Origin: a bacterium
GTDB taxonomy: Bacteria; 4484-113; JAFGCY01
Length of the DNA: 64,000 bases
Reading direction: 5' to 3'
Assembly (NCBI GenBank): GCA_020849855.1
Contig: JADZFO010000003.1
Span: 34,611 to 98,610 of the forward strand
Of this stretch, positions 1 through 8,426 are shown piece by piece. Both the position numbers and the translations under genes were made by a program. The notes beneath the pieces were generated by a model. That model was not told the DNA's origin and did no database searches. It saw nothing but the letters and a program-made list of their open reading frames with translations. The stretch's first letter is position 1, and every line of letters begins with the position of its first letter.

Positions 1-1556
1 CCGCCGACAGTTTCACCATCGTAGACCCCCTGGCTCTGCCAGACGCCGCTGGAGTCCAGGTAGCTGTAGTCCACGCTGCCCGTGCCCAGGCCGGTGTAGG
101 CATGCGCGACGCCGATAGTGCCGCTGGCCGGGTCGCGGTCCACATCCATGCCAAAGAACACTCCGCCACCGTTGTCGATATCCGTCGTGCCGGTGTACTG
201 CCACTGGGAGTCGAAATCGAGCTGCACCAGCTTCTGGCTGTCCTGGGAGTAGGCGATCACCATGCCGTGGCCGGGGTCATCCCCTTCGCCTTCGATCCAC
301 ATGGCGTGCGGCCCGGCGAAGTTGCCGCCGCCGCCAACTTCCTCTGTGGTCCAGCCAGCCTCGCCGTAGTAGCAGAGATAGAGCGGGCTGAGACCGCCGC
401 CGCCGCCAAGCGCGGTATAGAGCACCACCGGCGCACCGGGCTGGGCCAGCCCGGGGATGCCGGGCATCATGACCAGGCTGGGGCTCTGGGCCTGCACGGC
501 ATCGGCAATCTGTCCGCCGGCCGTGGCAGGCACCCTGAACTTGACCAGGCTGCTGGCGGTGTACTGCACCGTGTTGGACGGCGCGTCAATCGCTCCGCCG
601 GCAAGCTCGTAAGGTTCGACGAAGTACCACTGGCCCAGCACAAGCTCCGCCGCCGGCACCGGGAAGCTGTAGGCGCGGCGGGCGTCGCTGGGCGCCTGGC
701 CCTCGGCACTGGGCAGCTCGCCGACCAGTGTGCGAAGTGCGCTGACAGGATCGCTGGAGTCTGCGCGATAGATGCGGTAGGCGTCGATCTGGTTCAGGAA
801 GTTGATGCCGATTGGCGTCAGGTCGCCGATGGCCACCTGGCCGTCAGCGTTGCCGTCAACAACATCGCCGATTGAACCGGCGGGGAAGGGGCCGGGGAAG
901 GTGTCGGACTGCAGGCCAAAGTGGATACCGATCTGCGCCAGGTCGGCGATGGAAACGCGGCCGTCCTGGTTGTAGTCGCCTGAGTTGCGGTAGGACCAGC
1001 CAAGGCTGAAGCCGCCAAGGCCGTCCTCCGTGCCGCTGAGGTTGGAAACAGTGCAGGAGGCTGCCGGAGGCAGCTTGGATGCCTTACGCAGGCCGGCAGC
1101 GGTGGGCCGCAGCACGGCGCGCAGCAGCCTGCCGGGGGCAATAGCCTGCCCCGGGGCCGCGATGATGCCAAGTGCCAGCACCTCTTCGCGACCGGATACC
1201 AGCAGGTTCAGGCGCCCCTGCGGCGCGAGCTGCTCGGCCTCGCTGGCCATCATGCCCTGTGGCAGATAGCACTCCAGCAAGACCTGTGAGGCCGGCGCAG
1301 CAGCAAGGCTTGTCAGGCTGAGCTCATAGGCTCCGCCGCCCAGGGGGCTGAGGCTGATCTCTACATCGCTGGCCTGCCAGTCACTTTCCGGCGCGGCAAC
1401 AAGGCGCAGCTGCGCCGAGCTGCGGAGACCGGATGAGTCGCTGGCTGGCAGAGCGCCGCCACAGCCGGCGGCCAGGGCCGACAGTATAAGCAGCAGCGCC
1501 AGGACAGGCAGAAGACCAGAGCGCAGACACTGACGCGCTGAGCGTGTAACACTCAT
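1..1556 (-). CDS. Dockerin-like repeat lipoprotein (5' part, runs off window)
   Basis: An open frame runs from ATG at 1556 to the window edge without a stop, so the C-terminus is missing. The N-terminus is a lipoprotein signal peptide with lipobox LAAGC (Cys about residue 32). Two dockerin-type calcium-loop segments follow: GDYNQDGRVSIADLAQIG (about residue 193) and VDGNADGQVAIGDLTPIG (about 232). Each has the D-x-N-x-D-G pattern and a hydrophobic helix, as in type I dockerins and the dockerin-like repeats of planctomycete-type secreted proteins. The rest is Gly/Ala-rich beta-type sequence (tyrosine and aspartate rich) resembling the propeller-like tails of other lipoproteins in this window. 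It is probably anchored to the outer face of a membrane. No cohesin partner is visible. The start is supported by the signal peptide; the ribosome site (CGGAAT) is weak. Confidence 0.85.
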   Translation of the reverse strand, partial: MSVTRSARQCLRSGLLPVLALLLILSALAAGCGGALPASDSSGLRSSAQLRLVAAPESDWQASDVEISLSPLGGGAYELSLTSLAAAPASQVLLECYLPQGMMASEAEQLAPQGRLNLLVSGREEVLALGIIAAPGQAIAPGRLLRAVLRPTAAGLRKASKLPPAASCTVSNLSGTEDGLGGFSLGWSYRNSGDYNQDGRVSIADLAQIGIHFGLQSDTFPGPFPAGSIGDVVDGNADGQVAIGDLTPIGINFLNQIDAYRIYRADSSDPVSALRTLVGELPSAEGQAPSDARRAYSFPVPAAELVLGQWYFVEPYELAGGAIDAPSNTVQYTASSLVKFRVPATAGGQIADAVQAQSPSLVMMPGIPGLAQPGAPVVLYTALGGGGGLSPLYLCYYGEAGWTTEEVGGGGNFAGPHAMWIEGEGDDPGHGMVIAYSQDSQKLVQLDFDSQWQYTGTTDIDNGGGVFFGMDVDRDPASGTIGVAHAYTGLGTGSVDYSYLDSSGVWQSQGVYDGETVG

Positions 1557-1698
1557 TTCAATTCCGGTGGAGCAATGCTCGAGGGGGTTAACAGCCTGTG
1601 TGCAGCCCTAAAGGACTGGCGCGGCGAGTATACACCGGAACAATGCAAGTGTTGTCCGCGAGGGTCATGGCGTAACTTCTGAGCATTGCTGTGTGTCC

Positions 1699-1704
1699 TA
1701 AACT
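1699..1704 (+). promoter_or_regulatory. -10-like hexamer TAAACT, leaderless start of VOC gene
   Basis: TAAACT is followed by exactly six bases and then the ATG at 1711. There is no ribosome site. The layout predicts transcription starting at or next to the A of the start codon. Confidence 0.5.
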
Positions 1705-1710
1705 GCTGAC

Positions 1711-2544
1711 ATGTCTGATGTTGATGTTCAGCATATTGAACGCCCGGAAGGCCTGCGGGTTGTTGAGCTGGTCTGTTACTGCTCGAACTTTGAGGCCGCG
1801 CGGGACTTCTACACTACGCGCCTGGGCTTCAAGCTGAGCTGGCAGGCCGAGGGCTTCTGCGGCCTTGAAGTGACGGACCAGTACCGCCTGTCCCTGGTGG
1901 ACGCGAAGTATGAAGAGGGCTGGCAAGCGGGGCAGCCGGTGCCGCCGGCGCAGCTCTCGCTGCAAAGCGATGACCTGCTGGCCAGCATCCAGCGCATCCG
2001 CAGCCTGGGCCACGGGATTGCTGATGCCAGTGGCGACCCGGCGACAAACATCACCACCAGCCTGAGCAGCCCGGACGGGCAGCAGATCTTCATCTTTCAG
2101 GACAGCTCCGGCGGTGAGCTGGTGGTTCCCGGCAGTGCCGGGCAGCCTTATCCCTTTGCCGAGGCCCTGGTCTTTGTCGGCGACCTGCCGGCCGCGGAAC
2201 AGTTCTACGGCGACTGCTTTGGCCTGCAGCCCTTTATCCGCCAGGGCGATGTGTATACAGCCCTGCGCAGCGGAGGCGAGGCGGGCGCGGGGCTCGTCGT
2301 CGGGCTGATGCGCTGGGAGGCCTGGTGGGACACGCCGGCCACCGGCAGCAAGCCTGCGCCGGCCCGGCTGGCCATCGAGTGCCCCGGCCTTGGCGCAGAA
2401 CACGCGCGCCTGAGCGCCGTGGGCGCCAAGCCAGGGGAGCTGCGTGGAAGCTCACCCGGCCTGAGCTGGTTCAGCGTGGCAGACCCGGACGGCAACCTGA
2501 TCACCTACTGGGAGTATGCCAGCCCGGCCGAAGCGGGAAGCTAA
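1711..2544 (+). CDS. Two-domain VOC (glyoxalase/dioxygenase superfamily) protein
   Basis: This 277-residue protein contains two tandem vicinal-oxygen-chelate domains. The first (about 15-135) has the typical opening VELVCYCSNFEAARDFYTTRLGF and a closing SPDGQQIFIFQD strand. The second (about 150-270) opens with EALVFVGDLPAAEQFY and closes with VADPDGNLITYWEY, the canonical VOC C-terminal motif. VOC proteins bind a divalent metal and act as lyases, isomerases, dioxygenases or antibiotic-binding proteins; the sequence does not say which. There is no signal peptide, so it is cytoplasmic. It is monocistronic, divergent from the dockerin-like lipoprotein and convergent with the P1 pseudogene. Start ATG was chosen because it begins just before the first VOC strand and has a TAAACT hexamer six bases upstream. 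Confidence 0.85.
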   Translation: MSDVDVQHIERPEGLRVVELVCYCSNFEAARDFYTTRLGFKLSWQAEGFCGLEVTDQYRLSLVDAKYEEGWQAGQPVPPAQLSLQSDDLLASIQRIRSLGHGIADASGDPATNITTSLSSPDGQQIFIFQDSSGGELVVPGSAGQPYPFAEALVFVGDLPAAEQFYGDCFGLQPFIRQGDVYTALRSGGEAGAGLVVGLMRWEAWWDTPATGSKPAPARLAIECPGLGAEHARLSAVGAKPGELRGSSPGLSWFSVADPDGNLITYWEYASPAEAGS

Positions 2545-2588
2545 GGCGGACAACACGCACTTCCGCCCAGAACTGGCCAGGCCGGCGT

Positions 2589-3569
2589 TTACTTTTCCTG
2601 AGCCGAGTGGATATCCTTCACCTGCTGCGCGGTGATCTCGGTCATCAGCACTGGGCTGCGCGTTTCCAGGTCCGCCGCTGTAGCCACAAGCTGGCCGTCA
2701 TAGGAAAAGATCACGCCGATTTCGCGGGTGTCGCGCTTCTCAAAGACCGTGCAGCCCCGGCGTACCGAAGGCAGACGCTGGGCCTTGAGCTGCTCCACCA
2801 GCACCTTGGCTGTCCAGTCCGGAACATACAAGGCCTGCCACATCTCGCCGATCAGGGTCTGGCCGAGAAGCGTGCCGTCCGGGCCGTAGCGGTGGTAGGC
2901 CTGCGGCTTGGCGAAGGCGCTGGCGGAAGCATCCGTAGAGGGCAGGGCTGAGCCCAGCGGGCCCAGGGTGACAACATCGCCGTTGGGCATCACCATATTG
3001 CGGATCGCCGGCTTCTCGGCCAGCCATTCCGGGATGCGCGGGTACTTCTCAGCCCAGAGTTCACTGCGGCGGGCGGCGAGCTGCTGCTTCATCTCCTCGC
3101 TCATCACGCCATAGAAACTGACCTGGTTGACGCAGTGCTCCGTGGAGGGCGGCACGGCCCCGCTCAGGCGGCCCAGGCCTTCCTCAAGCTCGGCGAGCTG
3201 CGGCTTGATGAAGCCGTCCTTGGTGACTACAGCACTGAACCACTGGCCGCCTTCCTGTTGCGTCATGCTGACCAGGCCGCGCGCGCCGGCCTTGGCCAGG
3301 GCCTGCTCATAGATCCAGCGGTCCCAGTCGCTGTACTGCGCAGCAAAGGGGCTGGCGGGGTCGTTGATGTCGCGCACGGCGACAGGATTTTCGCCTCAGG
3401 CATAGGCCATCAGCACCGGCTTTTGGGGCTCAGCCGGAGCTGTCGCCGCAGCCGCGGGGGCTGCAGCGGTCTGTGCTGCGGGGCTTTCTTCCGCGCGGGC
3501 CGTAAGGAAGGGAAGCAGGCCGCTCAGGACCAGATAGCTGAATGCTGCATATATGTAGTTTCGATTCAT
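2589..3569 (-). pseudogene. P1: single-module secreted paralog interrupted by in-frame TGA
   Basis: Last member of the P array. ATG 3569 (GTGAGG upstream) starts a signal peptide (MNRNYIYAAFSYLVLSGLL...) and an Ala/Pro linker. A TGA (3396-3398) follows the residues LMAYA. The same frame continues straight after the stop into a complete module: INDPASPF...YSDWDRW, PRIPEWL, MPNGDVVTLGPLGS, YHRYGPDG. The MPNGDVxT...GPLGS form marks it as a C-type module; the N-type module present in P2-P5 is absent. Paralogs have Ser, Ala or Gly around the stop position, so a point mutation (for example TCA to TGA) is the simplest reading. A GTG at 3375-3377 could restart translation but would yield a protein without a signal peptide. 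A 6-bp hairpin with loop CGTGC lies 17 nt after the TGA (3368-3384), so recoding to Sec is possible but not favoured because no paralog has Cys there. Confidence 0.7.
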
Positions 3570-3631
3570 CTTCATCCTCACGATCATTCTAGTCTTATCC
3601 CTTGCTGTGCTGAGTTGGTTCAGGCGCATTT

Positions 3632-5860
3632 CTAGTCCGGGCCCTGCGCCTCGTACATGCGCAGCAGCTCGTTGTAATCCCACCAGCGCATGGCCAGCGG
3701 GTGGCCGCAGCGCGGCTGGTCCAGCGGCAGCGGTGTGCCATCCCAGTCGTAGGCCTCGGTCACTTCGCGGCTTTGCGCGTCCCTCACCAGAGTGACGCCG
3801 GCAAAACTGTTCCAGTGCATGCCACTGGCCTCAAGGTCGCTGAAGCGCTGCAGCAGCGCCAGGTTGTACAGGGCGCAGGCCGGTGTTGCGCTGGGCAGCG
3901 CGGCCAGCTCCTGGCCATCCGGGCCATAGCGGTGGTACTGTTCGTCGAAGCTCTCGGTCCGGCGCTGATTGCCGTACTCCAGGGTCAGATCTGGGTTGTA
4001 GCTGCCAAGCGGGCCATAGGTGATCACGTCACCATTCGGGGCAAAAGCTGCCCGTTCCACCGGCTGCTCCATCAACCAGGCCGGGACCCGCGGGAAGGCC
4101 AGTCCCTTGGCTTCAAGCTGGTCCTGCTGCGCTTCGTAAAGCAGCGCCTGCATGTCGGCGGGCATCAGGCCCCCGGCGCTGAGGCTGAAGCTGTATGCGC
4201 GATCCTGCTCTCCGCGCTGCGAGCCCAGCAGCTCGCGGCTGGCGTCTTCCAGCAATTCCGCCACGCTTGATATCGCGTAAGGAATCACATAGCCCTCCGG
4301 GCTGACCTGAAGTTCAAAGCGCTGCCAGGGATCCGAGAGATCCATGCGGACGCCGTAGTCGCTGAGCACCCGCTGTTCATCTGCGCTGGCTTCGCGCTTT
4401 TCCGTGGCCAGCCTGGCCCGCAGCTCGGACTGCTGCCTGCGCTGCTTTTCGAGGGCCGCCGTCACAGCCGGATTGCTCTGGCCCTGCTGGTCCAGCAGCC
4501 AGCGGTCCCAGGGGCCGTACTTGCTGCGCCAGGGGTTCGACGGGTCATCCAGTGGCAGCACCAGCACCCAGCGCTTTGAGCGGCCATCATGGACGGTGCA
4601 CTCCTCCAGACTCAGTGAACGTCCGCTATAGCGGTCGCCCGCAATGAGAGGCCTGGGTCGCGGCGCAGAATCCGTCAGCACCGGGCCATTCGGTTTGCCT
4701 GCAAAGGGTGACTGGCTGTCCCGGCTGGTCAAGCCGCTTTCAAGCTGGCCCTGGTAGGCGCGGGCCACTGTGGATGACTGCAGCGCTGTGCCGTAGTGCT
4801 GCGCCATCCGCGGCGTCGGCTGGAAGGGATCTATTGGCGTGCCGTCGTAGTCGAAGCTGGCCAGGATATTGCGCTTGGACTGGTCGGGCGGGACTACGCC
4901 CAGCATCAGCGGGTCGGATTCGTCCTTGATGATCGAAACAAAGCCAAAGCCGAAGTGCCGCCCCAGCCCCGTCCCCTGGTACTTGCCCAGCTCACTGTTC
5001 ATCTCGGGCCAGTAGATCAGCAGCCAATCGGCGGCTTCAGGGCGGGCAAAATCGTATGTGCCCAGCAACTGGCCCTCGCCGCTGTAACGATAGGTCAGCA
5101 GGCCCTGGTTTTCATAGAAACGCGGAGTCTCGTCTTCCGTATAGCGCAGCCCCAGCGGTCCGATGCAGAGAATCTCGCCGTTGGGGACAAAGATAGTCCG
5201 CAGCGGCGGGTTCTCACCCAGCCAGGCCGGGATGGTCGGATAACTGGCCGGGTCAATCTGCGACCACAGCTCCTTTTGAAGCTGCGCCAGCTGCGGCGCA
5301 AGTACGCCGGCCGAGTAGAACTTGTGTAGTCCGGCAAAGATCCTGTCCGGCAGGTCCGGAGTCATTCTGAAGAGAATGGAGTCGGCCGGCCGCTCGCGCG
5401 AGAAGACCTGCTGGCGGCGGCGGTACTGCTCGGCCATGGGCAGCATGAAGCCCTGTTCGTCTGCATAGCCGACTTCAAGCACCCAGCCTTCCGGGCGGGT
5501 TGAGGCCAGAACTCGCGCCTCCGGGCCGGGGCCGTACTGCGCAATGTACTCCTCGTCGCTCATCAGGGTGGCGTTGGCGTAAACCCAGGCGTCAAGCTCG
5601 CTGTACTTCCCGGCATAAGGATTCCCCGGCGCGTCCAGCGGCTGCAGATACAGAGGGCCGCTTTCGCTGGCGCCAATGATCTTGGGCGCCAGGGGGCTGC
5701 TTTCTGTGCCGGCATCCAGGGGAGGGCTTAGCGGCTCCGGCGCAGCAGCAAGCACGGGCGCAGGGTCAGCCGAGGCTGGCTGCGCAGCAGCGGATGTGAG
5801 TTGTCCCAGGCACAGACTAAGCAGGAGAATTACGCCAGGAAGACCCAGTCGGATGCTCAT
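3632..5860 (-). CDS. P2: two-module secreted protein of undescribed tandem family
   Basis: 742-residue secreted protein. ATG 5860 was chosen because it opens the signal peptide MSIRLGLPGVILLLSLCLG and lies 11 bp after the P3 stop, implying translational coupling. There are two modules. The N-type has LDAPGNPY...YSELDAW (about residue 75), SAGVLAP, PTIPAWL, VPNGEILCIGPLG (about 225), YRYSGEG and FDYDGTPIDP. The C-type has LDDPSNPW...WDRW (about 437), SAGGLMPADMQ, PRVPAWL, APNGDVITYGPLGS (about 608), YHRYGPDG and YDWDGTPLPLDQP. I know of no named family with this motif set. The Y-R-Y-x-x-D-G-x-L pattern recalls YD/RHS-type beta sequence, but the resemblance is short. It is probably periplasmic or surface-exposed; function is unknown. 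It belongs to the probable operon P4-P3-P2-P1. Confidence 0.85.
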   Translation of the reverse strand: MSIRLGLPGVILLLSLCLGQLTSAAAQPASADPAPVLAAAPEPLSPPLDAGTESSPLAPKIIGASESGPLYLQPLDAPGNPYAGKYSELDAWVYANATLMSDEEYIAQYGPGPEARVLASTRPEGWVLEVGYADEQGFMLPMAEQYRRRQQVFSRERPADSILFRMTPDLPDRIFAGLHKFYSAGVLAPQLAQLQKELWSQIDPASYPTIPAWLGENPPLRTIFVPNGEILCIGPLGLRYTEDETPRFYENQGLLTYRYSGEGQLLGTYDFARPEAADWLLIYWPEMNSELGKYQGTGLGRHFGFGFVSIIKDESDPLMLGVVPPDQSKRNILASFDYDGTPIDPFQPTPRMAQHYGTALQSSTVARAYQGQLESGLTSRDSQSPFAGKPNGPVLTDSAPRPRPLIAGDRYSGRSLSLEECTVHDGRSKRWVLVLPLDDPSNPWRSKYGPWDRWLLDQQGQSNPAVTAALEKQRRQQSELRARLATEKREASADEQRVLSDYGVRMDLSDPWQRFELQVSPEGYVIPYAISSVAELLEDASRELLGSQRGEQDRAYSFSLSAGGLMPADMQALLYEAQQDQLEAKGLAFPRVPAWLMEQPVERAAFAPNGDVITYGPLGSYNPDLTLEYGNQRRTESFDEQYHRYGPDGQELAALPSATPACALYNLALLQRFSDLEASGMHWNSFAGVTLVRDAQSREVTEAYDWDGTPLPLDQPRCGHPLAMRWWDYNELLRMYEAQGPD

Positions 5861-5871
5861 CGTAATCCAGC

Positions 5872-8259
5872 TCACTTTGTCTGCTCCTGTGCTGCTGCGG
5901 TCGGCTTTGAATCCTGCAGCTGCTGCTGATAGAGGTTCCAGAGGTAGTCCCACTCAAAGCGGCGGCTGCAGCCGGGGACAGGATGGATCGGCTGGCTGAA
6001 GTCCACGGCATTACCCTGCCAGTCCCAGGCCGAAATGATCTGCTTGCTTTCCTTGTCGCGGTAGATCAAGACGCCCGGCCCACCGCTGGCTTCATAGCCC
6101 AGCGTGCTGGCTGTCTCGTAGACCTGCACCATACCCAGGTTGTACAGGGCGCTCAGCGGCCCGGCCATGCGCGGCAGGCTGGACTGCAGCTCACCGGCGG
6201 AGTTGTAGCGGTAGTAGGTATCAGCCCAGTTCGCCAGCTTGCGCTCCTTGTTCTCCTTTTCAGCGTCGGGATCCCAGGAGCCCAGCGGGCCCCAGGTGAT
6301 CACATCGCCATTGGGCATGAAGATGGCGTCGCGCACGGCAGACTGCATCAGCCAGTCCGGAATGGGCGGCATTGTCCTCAGCACTGCCCGCAGGTTCTCA
6401 CGCCCGTACTCTTCCAGCAGCGCCGGCTCCATGACGCCGCCAGCATCAAAGTGGAACAGATCGTCAAAGCTCCTCGAAAGCCAGCTTGTTTCCCGCAGGT
6501 CAAGACTGGGATCGGGCTCTGCGTAGACATTCATGCGCTTCTGGTTCAATGGCAGCGGCCAGCCGTCCTTGTCCACATATACAGTAAGTCTCTGCCAGTC
6601 CTCAGGTGCCTTATTGCTCATGTAGCCCTGCAGTTCTTCATGCTCCTCACGGCTCAGCTCGCGCTTCTCCCGGGCCGCCAGAATCTGCAGTTCCTTGTAG
6701 CGCTCCTGGTACTTCTGCCAGTCGATGGGCTCGTCAGGCACCATGCGGTGGGCATTCTGATATGCCCAGTGGTCCCAGGCCCGGTACTGGCCGCGATAAG
6801 GGTTAGCCGGGTCGTCCAGCGCCCGGACCAGCACCCAGTCACGCGGCCTTTCCACGGCCTCCGCACAAACCGGGTCAAGGAAGAAGCCGCGGCTGCGGTC
6901 ACGGCCCGTCGCTATCGGCTGCCAGGGCCGCGGGCCCTGCGCGATCACCGGGCCTTCTGCTGTGCCGGCATAGGGTGAGTGCGAGTCGGCGCTGACAATG
7001 CCAAGTGCCAGCTGCGCCTTGTGCAGGCGCCTGATGGTGTCGCGGTCCAGGTTGTTACCGCAGTACTGGCGCTGCGCGCTCAGCCGGGTTGCCGGGTCCA
7101 CAACCTTGCCATCGAAGTCCCACAGGCCGGCCAGGCTTTGCGGCCGCGCCTCGCTTCCGTCGGCCTGATAGCCGTGGCCCTGCTCGCCGTAGTCCAGTAT
7201 CGCTGCATAGCCATAGGAATTGCTGTGTTGATAGCGCTGGCGGTTGGTCTGGGCCGTGCGCTGGTTGATAAAGCCGCCGAGCACTTCCCCGGCCCCCGGC
7301 CAGTAGATCACCCGCCAGTCGGGATAGATCGAATAACTGCCAAGGTCATACTTGCCCAGCAACTTGCCGTCGGCGCTGTAGCGGTACCACAGCTCGCCGC
7401 AGGGTTCAAGCAGGTAGACATAGTTCTGTCCGCCGCTGCGACCGGGGATACCGGTGACTTCCAGGCCCAGCGGTCCATAGCAAAGGATCTCGCCGTGCGG
7501 CACAAAGATGCTGTAGAGCGGGGGGTTCTGTCCCAGCCAGACGGGCACCGGTGGGTAAAGCGCGGCGCGCTTCTCCCAAAGCAGTTCCTCGCGCTGTGTC
7601 AGCAGCTCCGCGGGCGCTACGCCGCCGGCATAAAACTGGGCGCGGCTGGCGTATTCCTCACGCTGCGCCTCCGAGTCATAGAAGCCAAACCAGCCCTTGA
7701 GCAGCACGTCGCCAAGTTGTTCGCCCTCAACATTGCGCTCGAAGCGGGTCATCATGCGGGTGTAGGGAATCTGAAATCCCTGCGCGTCCGTCTGGCAGTG
7801 ATAAAGCTCATAGCCTTCCGGGTAACTGCTGCGGATGGCCTGGCCTTCCGGGCTGCGCGTGCCGCTGAAAGCGGAGAGCTCGTCGCGGCTGGGGTAGATC
7901 TGGTGCTGGTGCGCCCAGCGATCGAAGGGGCTGTACTCGTCGCGATATGGGTTGGCCGGGTCGTCCAGGCTTTTCAGATACACCGGTCCACTGGCGCGGA
8001 TCTCCAAAACGGGCTCGCCCTGCGGCCCCGGCGGGGCACCGCGGGAGATCAGCATCCTTGCCGCCAACTCGTCCAGCCAGCTGGCCTGAGGATCGGCGGC
8101 TGCGTTTGCCTGCTCAGCCCCAGCAGAGTCCGCCGACTCGGATGCTGATACAGAGTCTTCAGCTCGCGCGGCAATGTCCGGGCCGGACACGGTAAACAAC
8201 CCGGCAAGCAGGATGAGAAGCAGGACGCGCACACGGGCGCATGAAACGCAGTCAACCAT
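5872..8259 (-). CDS. P3: two-module secreted protein of undescribed tandem family
   Basis: 795-residue paralog of P2. Start ATG 8259 has a strong ribosome site (GAGGAGG, 8 nt spacing). The signal peptide is VRVLLLILLAGLFTVSG. The N-type module runs from LDDPANPYRDEYSPFDRW (about residue 98) through PPVPVWL and VPHGEILCYGPLG (about 253) to WYRYSADGKLLG and LWDFDGKVVDP. The linker ..SHSPYAGTAEGPV.. precedes the C-type module, which starts at LDDPANPYRGQY (about 481) and carries MEPALLEEY, PPIPDWL, MPNGDVITWGPLGS and WDWQGNAVDFSQP. The same motif order in each half shows internal duplication. Function is unknown. It may be a structural or binding protein rather than an enzyme, since the conserved residues are mainly Gly, Pro, Trp, Tyr and Asp/Asn with no recognisable catalytic signature. 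Confidence 0.85.
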   Translation of the reverse strand: MVDCVSCARVRVLLLILLAGLFTVSGPDIAARAEDSVSASESADSAGAEQANAAADPQASWLDELAARMLISRGAPPGPQGEPVLEIRASGPVYLKSLDDPANPYRDEYSPFDRWAHQHQIYPSRDELSAFSGTRSPEGQAIRSSYPEGYELYHCQTDAQGFQIPYTRMMTRFERNVEGEQLGDVLLKGWFGFYDSEAQREEYASRAQFYAGGVAPAELLTQREELLWEKRAALYPPVPVWLGQNPPLYSIFVPHGEILCYGPLGLEVTGIPGRSGGQNYVYLLEPCGELWYRYSADGKLLGKYDLGSYSIYPDWRVIYWPGAGEVLGGFINQRTAQTNRQRYQHSNSYGYAAILDYGEQGHGYQADGSEARPQSLAGLWDFDGKVVDPATRLSAQRQYCGNNLDRDTIRRLHKAQLALGIVSADSHSPYAGTAEGPVIAQGPRPWQPIATGRDRSRGFFLDPVCAEAVERPRDWVLVRALDDPANPYRGQYRAWDHWAYQNAHRMVPDEPIDWQKYQERYKELQILAAREKRELSREEHEELQGYMSNKAPEDWQRLTVYVDKDGWPLPLNQKRMNVYAEPDPSLDLRETSWLSRSFDDLFHFDAGGVMEPALLEEYGRENLRAVLRTMPPIPDWLMQSAVRDAIFMPNGDVITWGPLGSWDPDAEKENKERKLANWADTYYRYNSAGELQSSLPRMAGPLSALYNLGMVQVYETASTLGYEASGGPGVLIYRDKESKQIISAWDWQGNAVDFSQPIHPVPGCSRRFEWDYLWNLYQQQLQDSKPTAAAQEQTK

Positions 8260-8426
8260 CCATCAACCTCCTCGCTCGTCCCGGCGGGCGCACAGCCCTT
8301 TCCCCCGGGCCACCCCAAACTGCCATCTATCAGCGGCGGCTCAGCCACTGTCCCTACAAGTCCATACTCGGACTCATCTGGCGAAGCGTCAAACAGGCCG
8401 CGCAAAATGCCTGGCAAATCAGCAGC

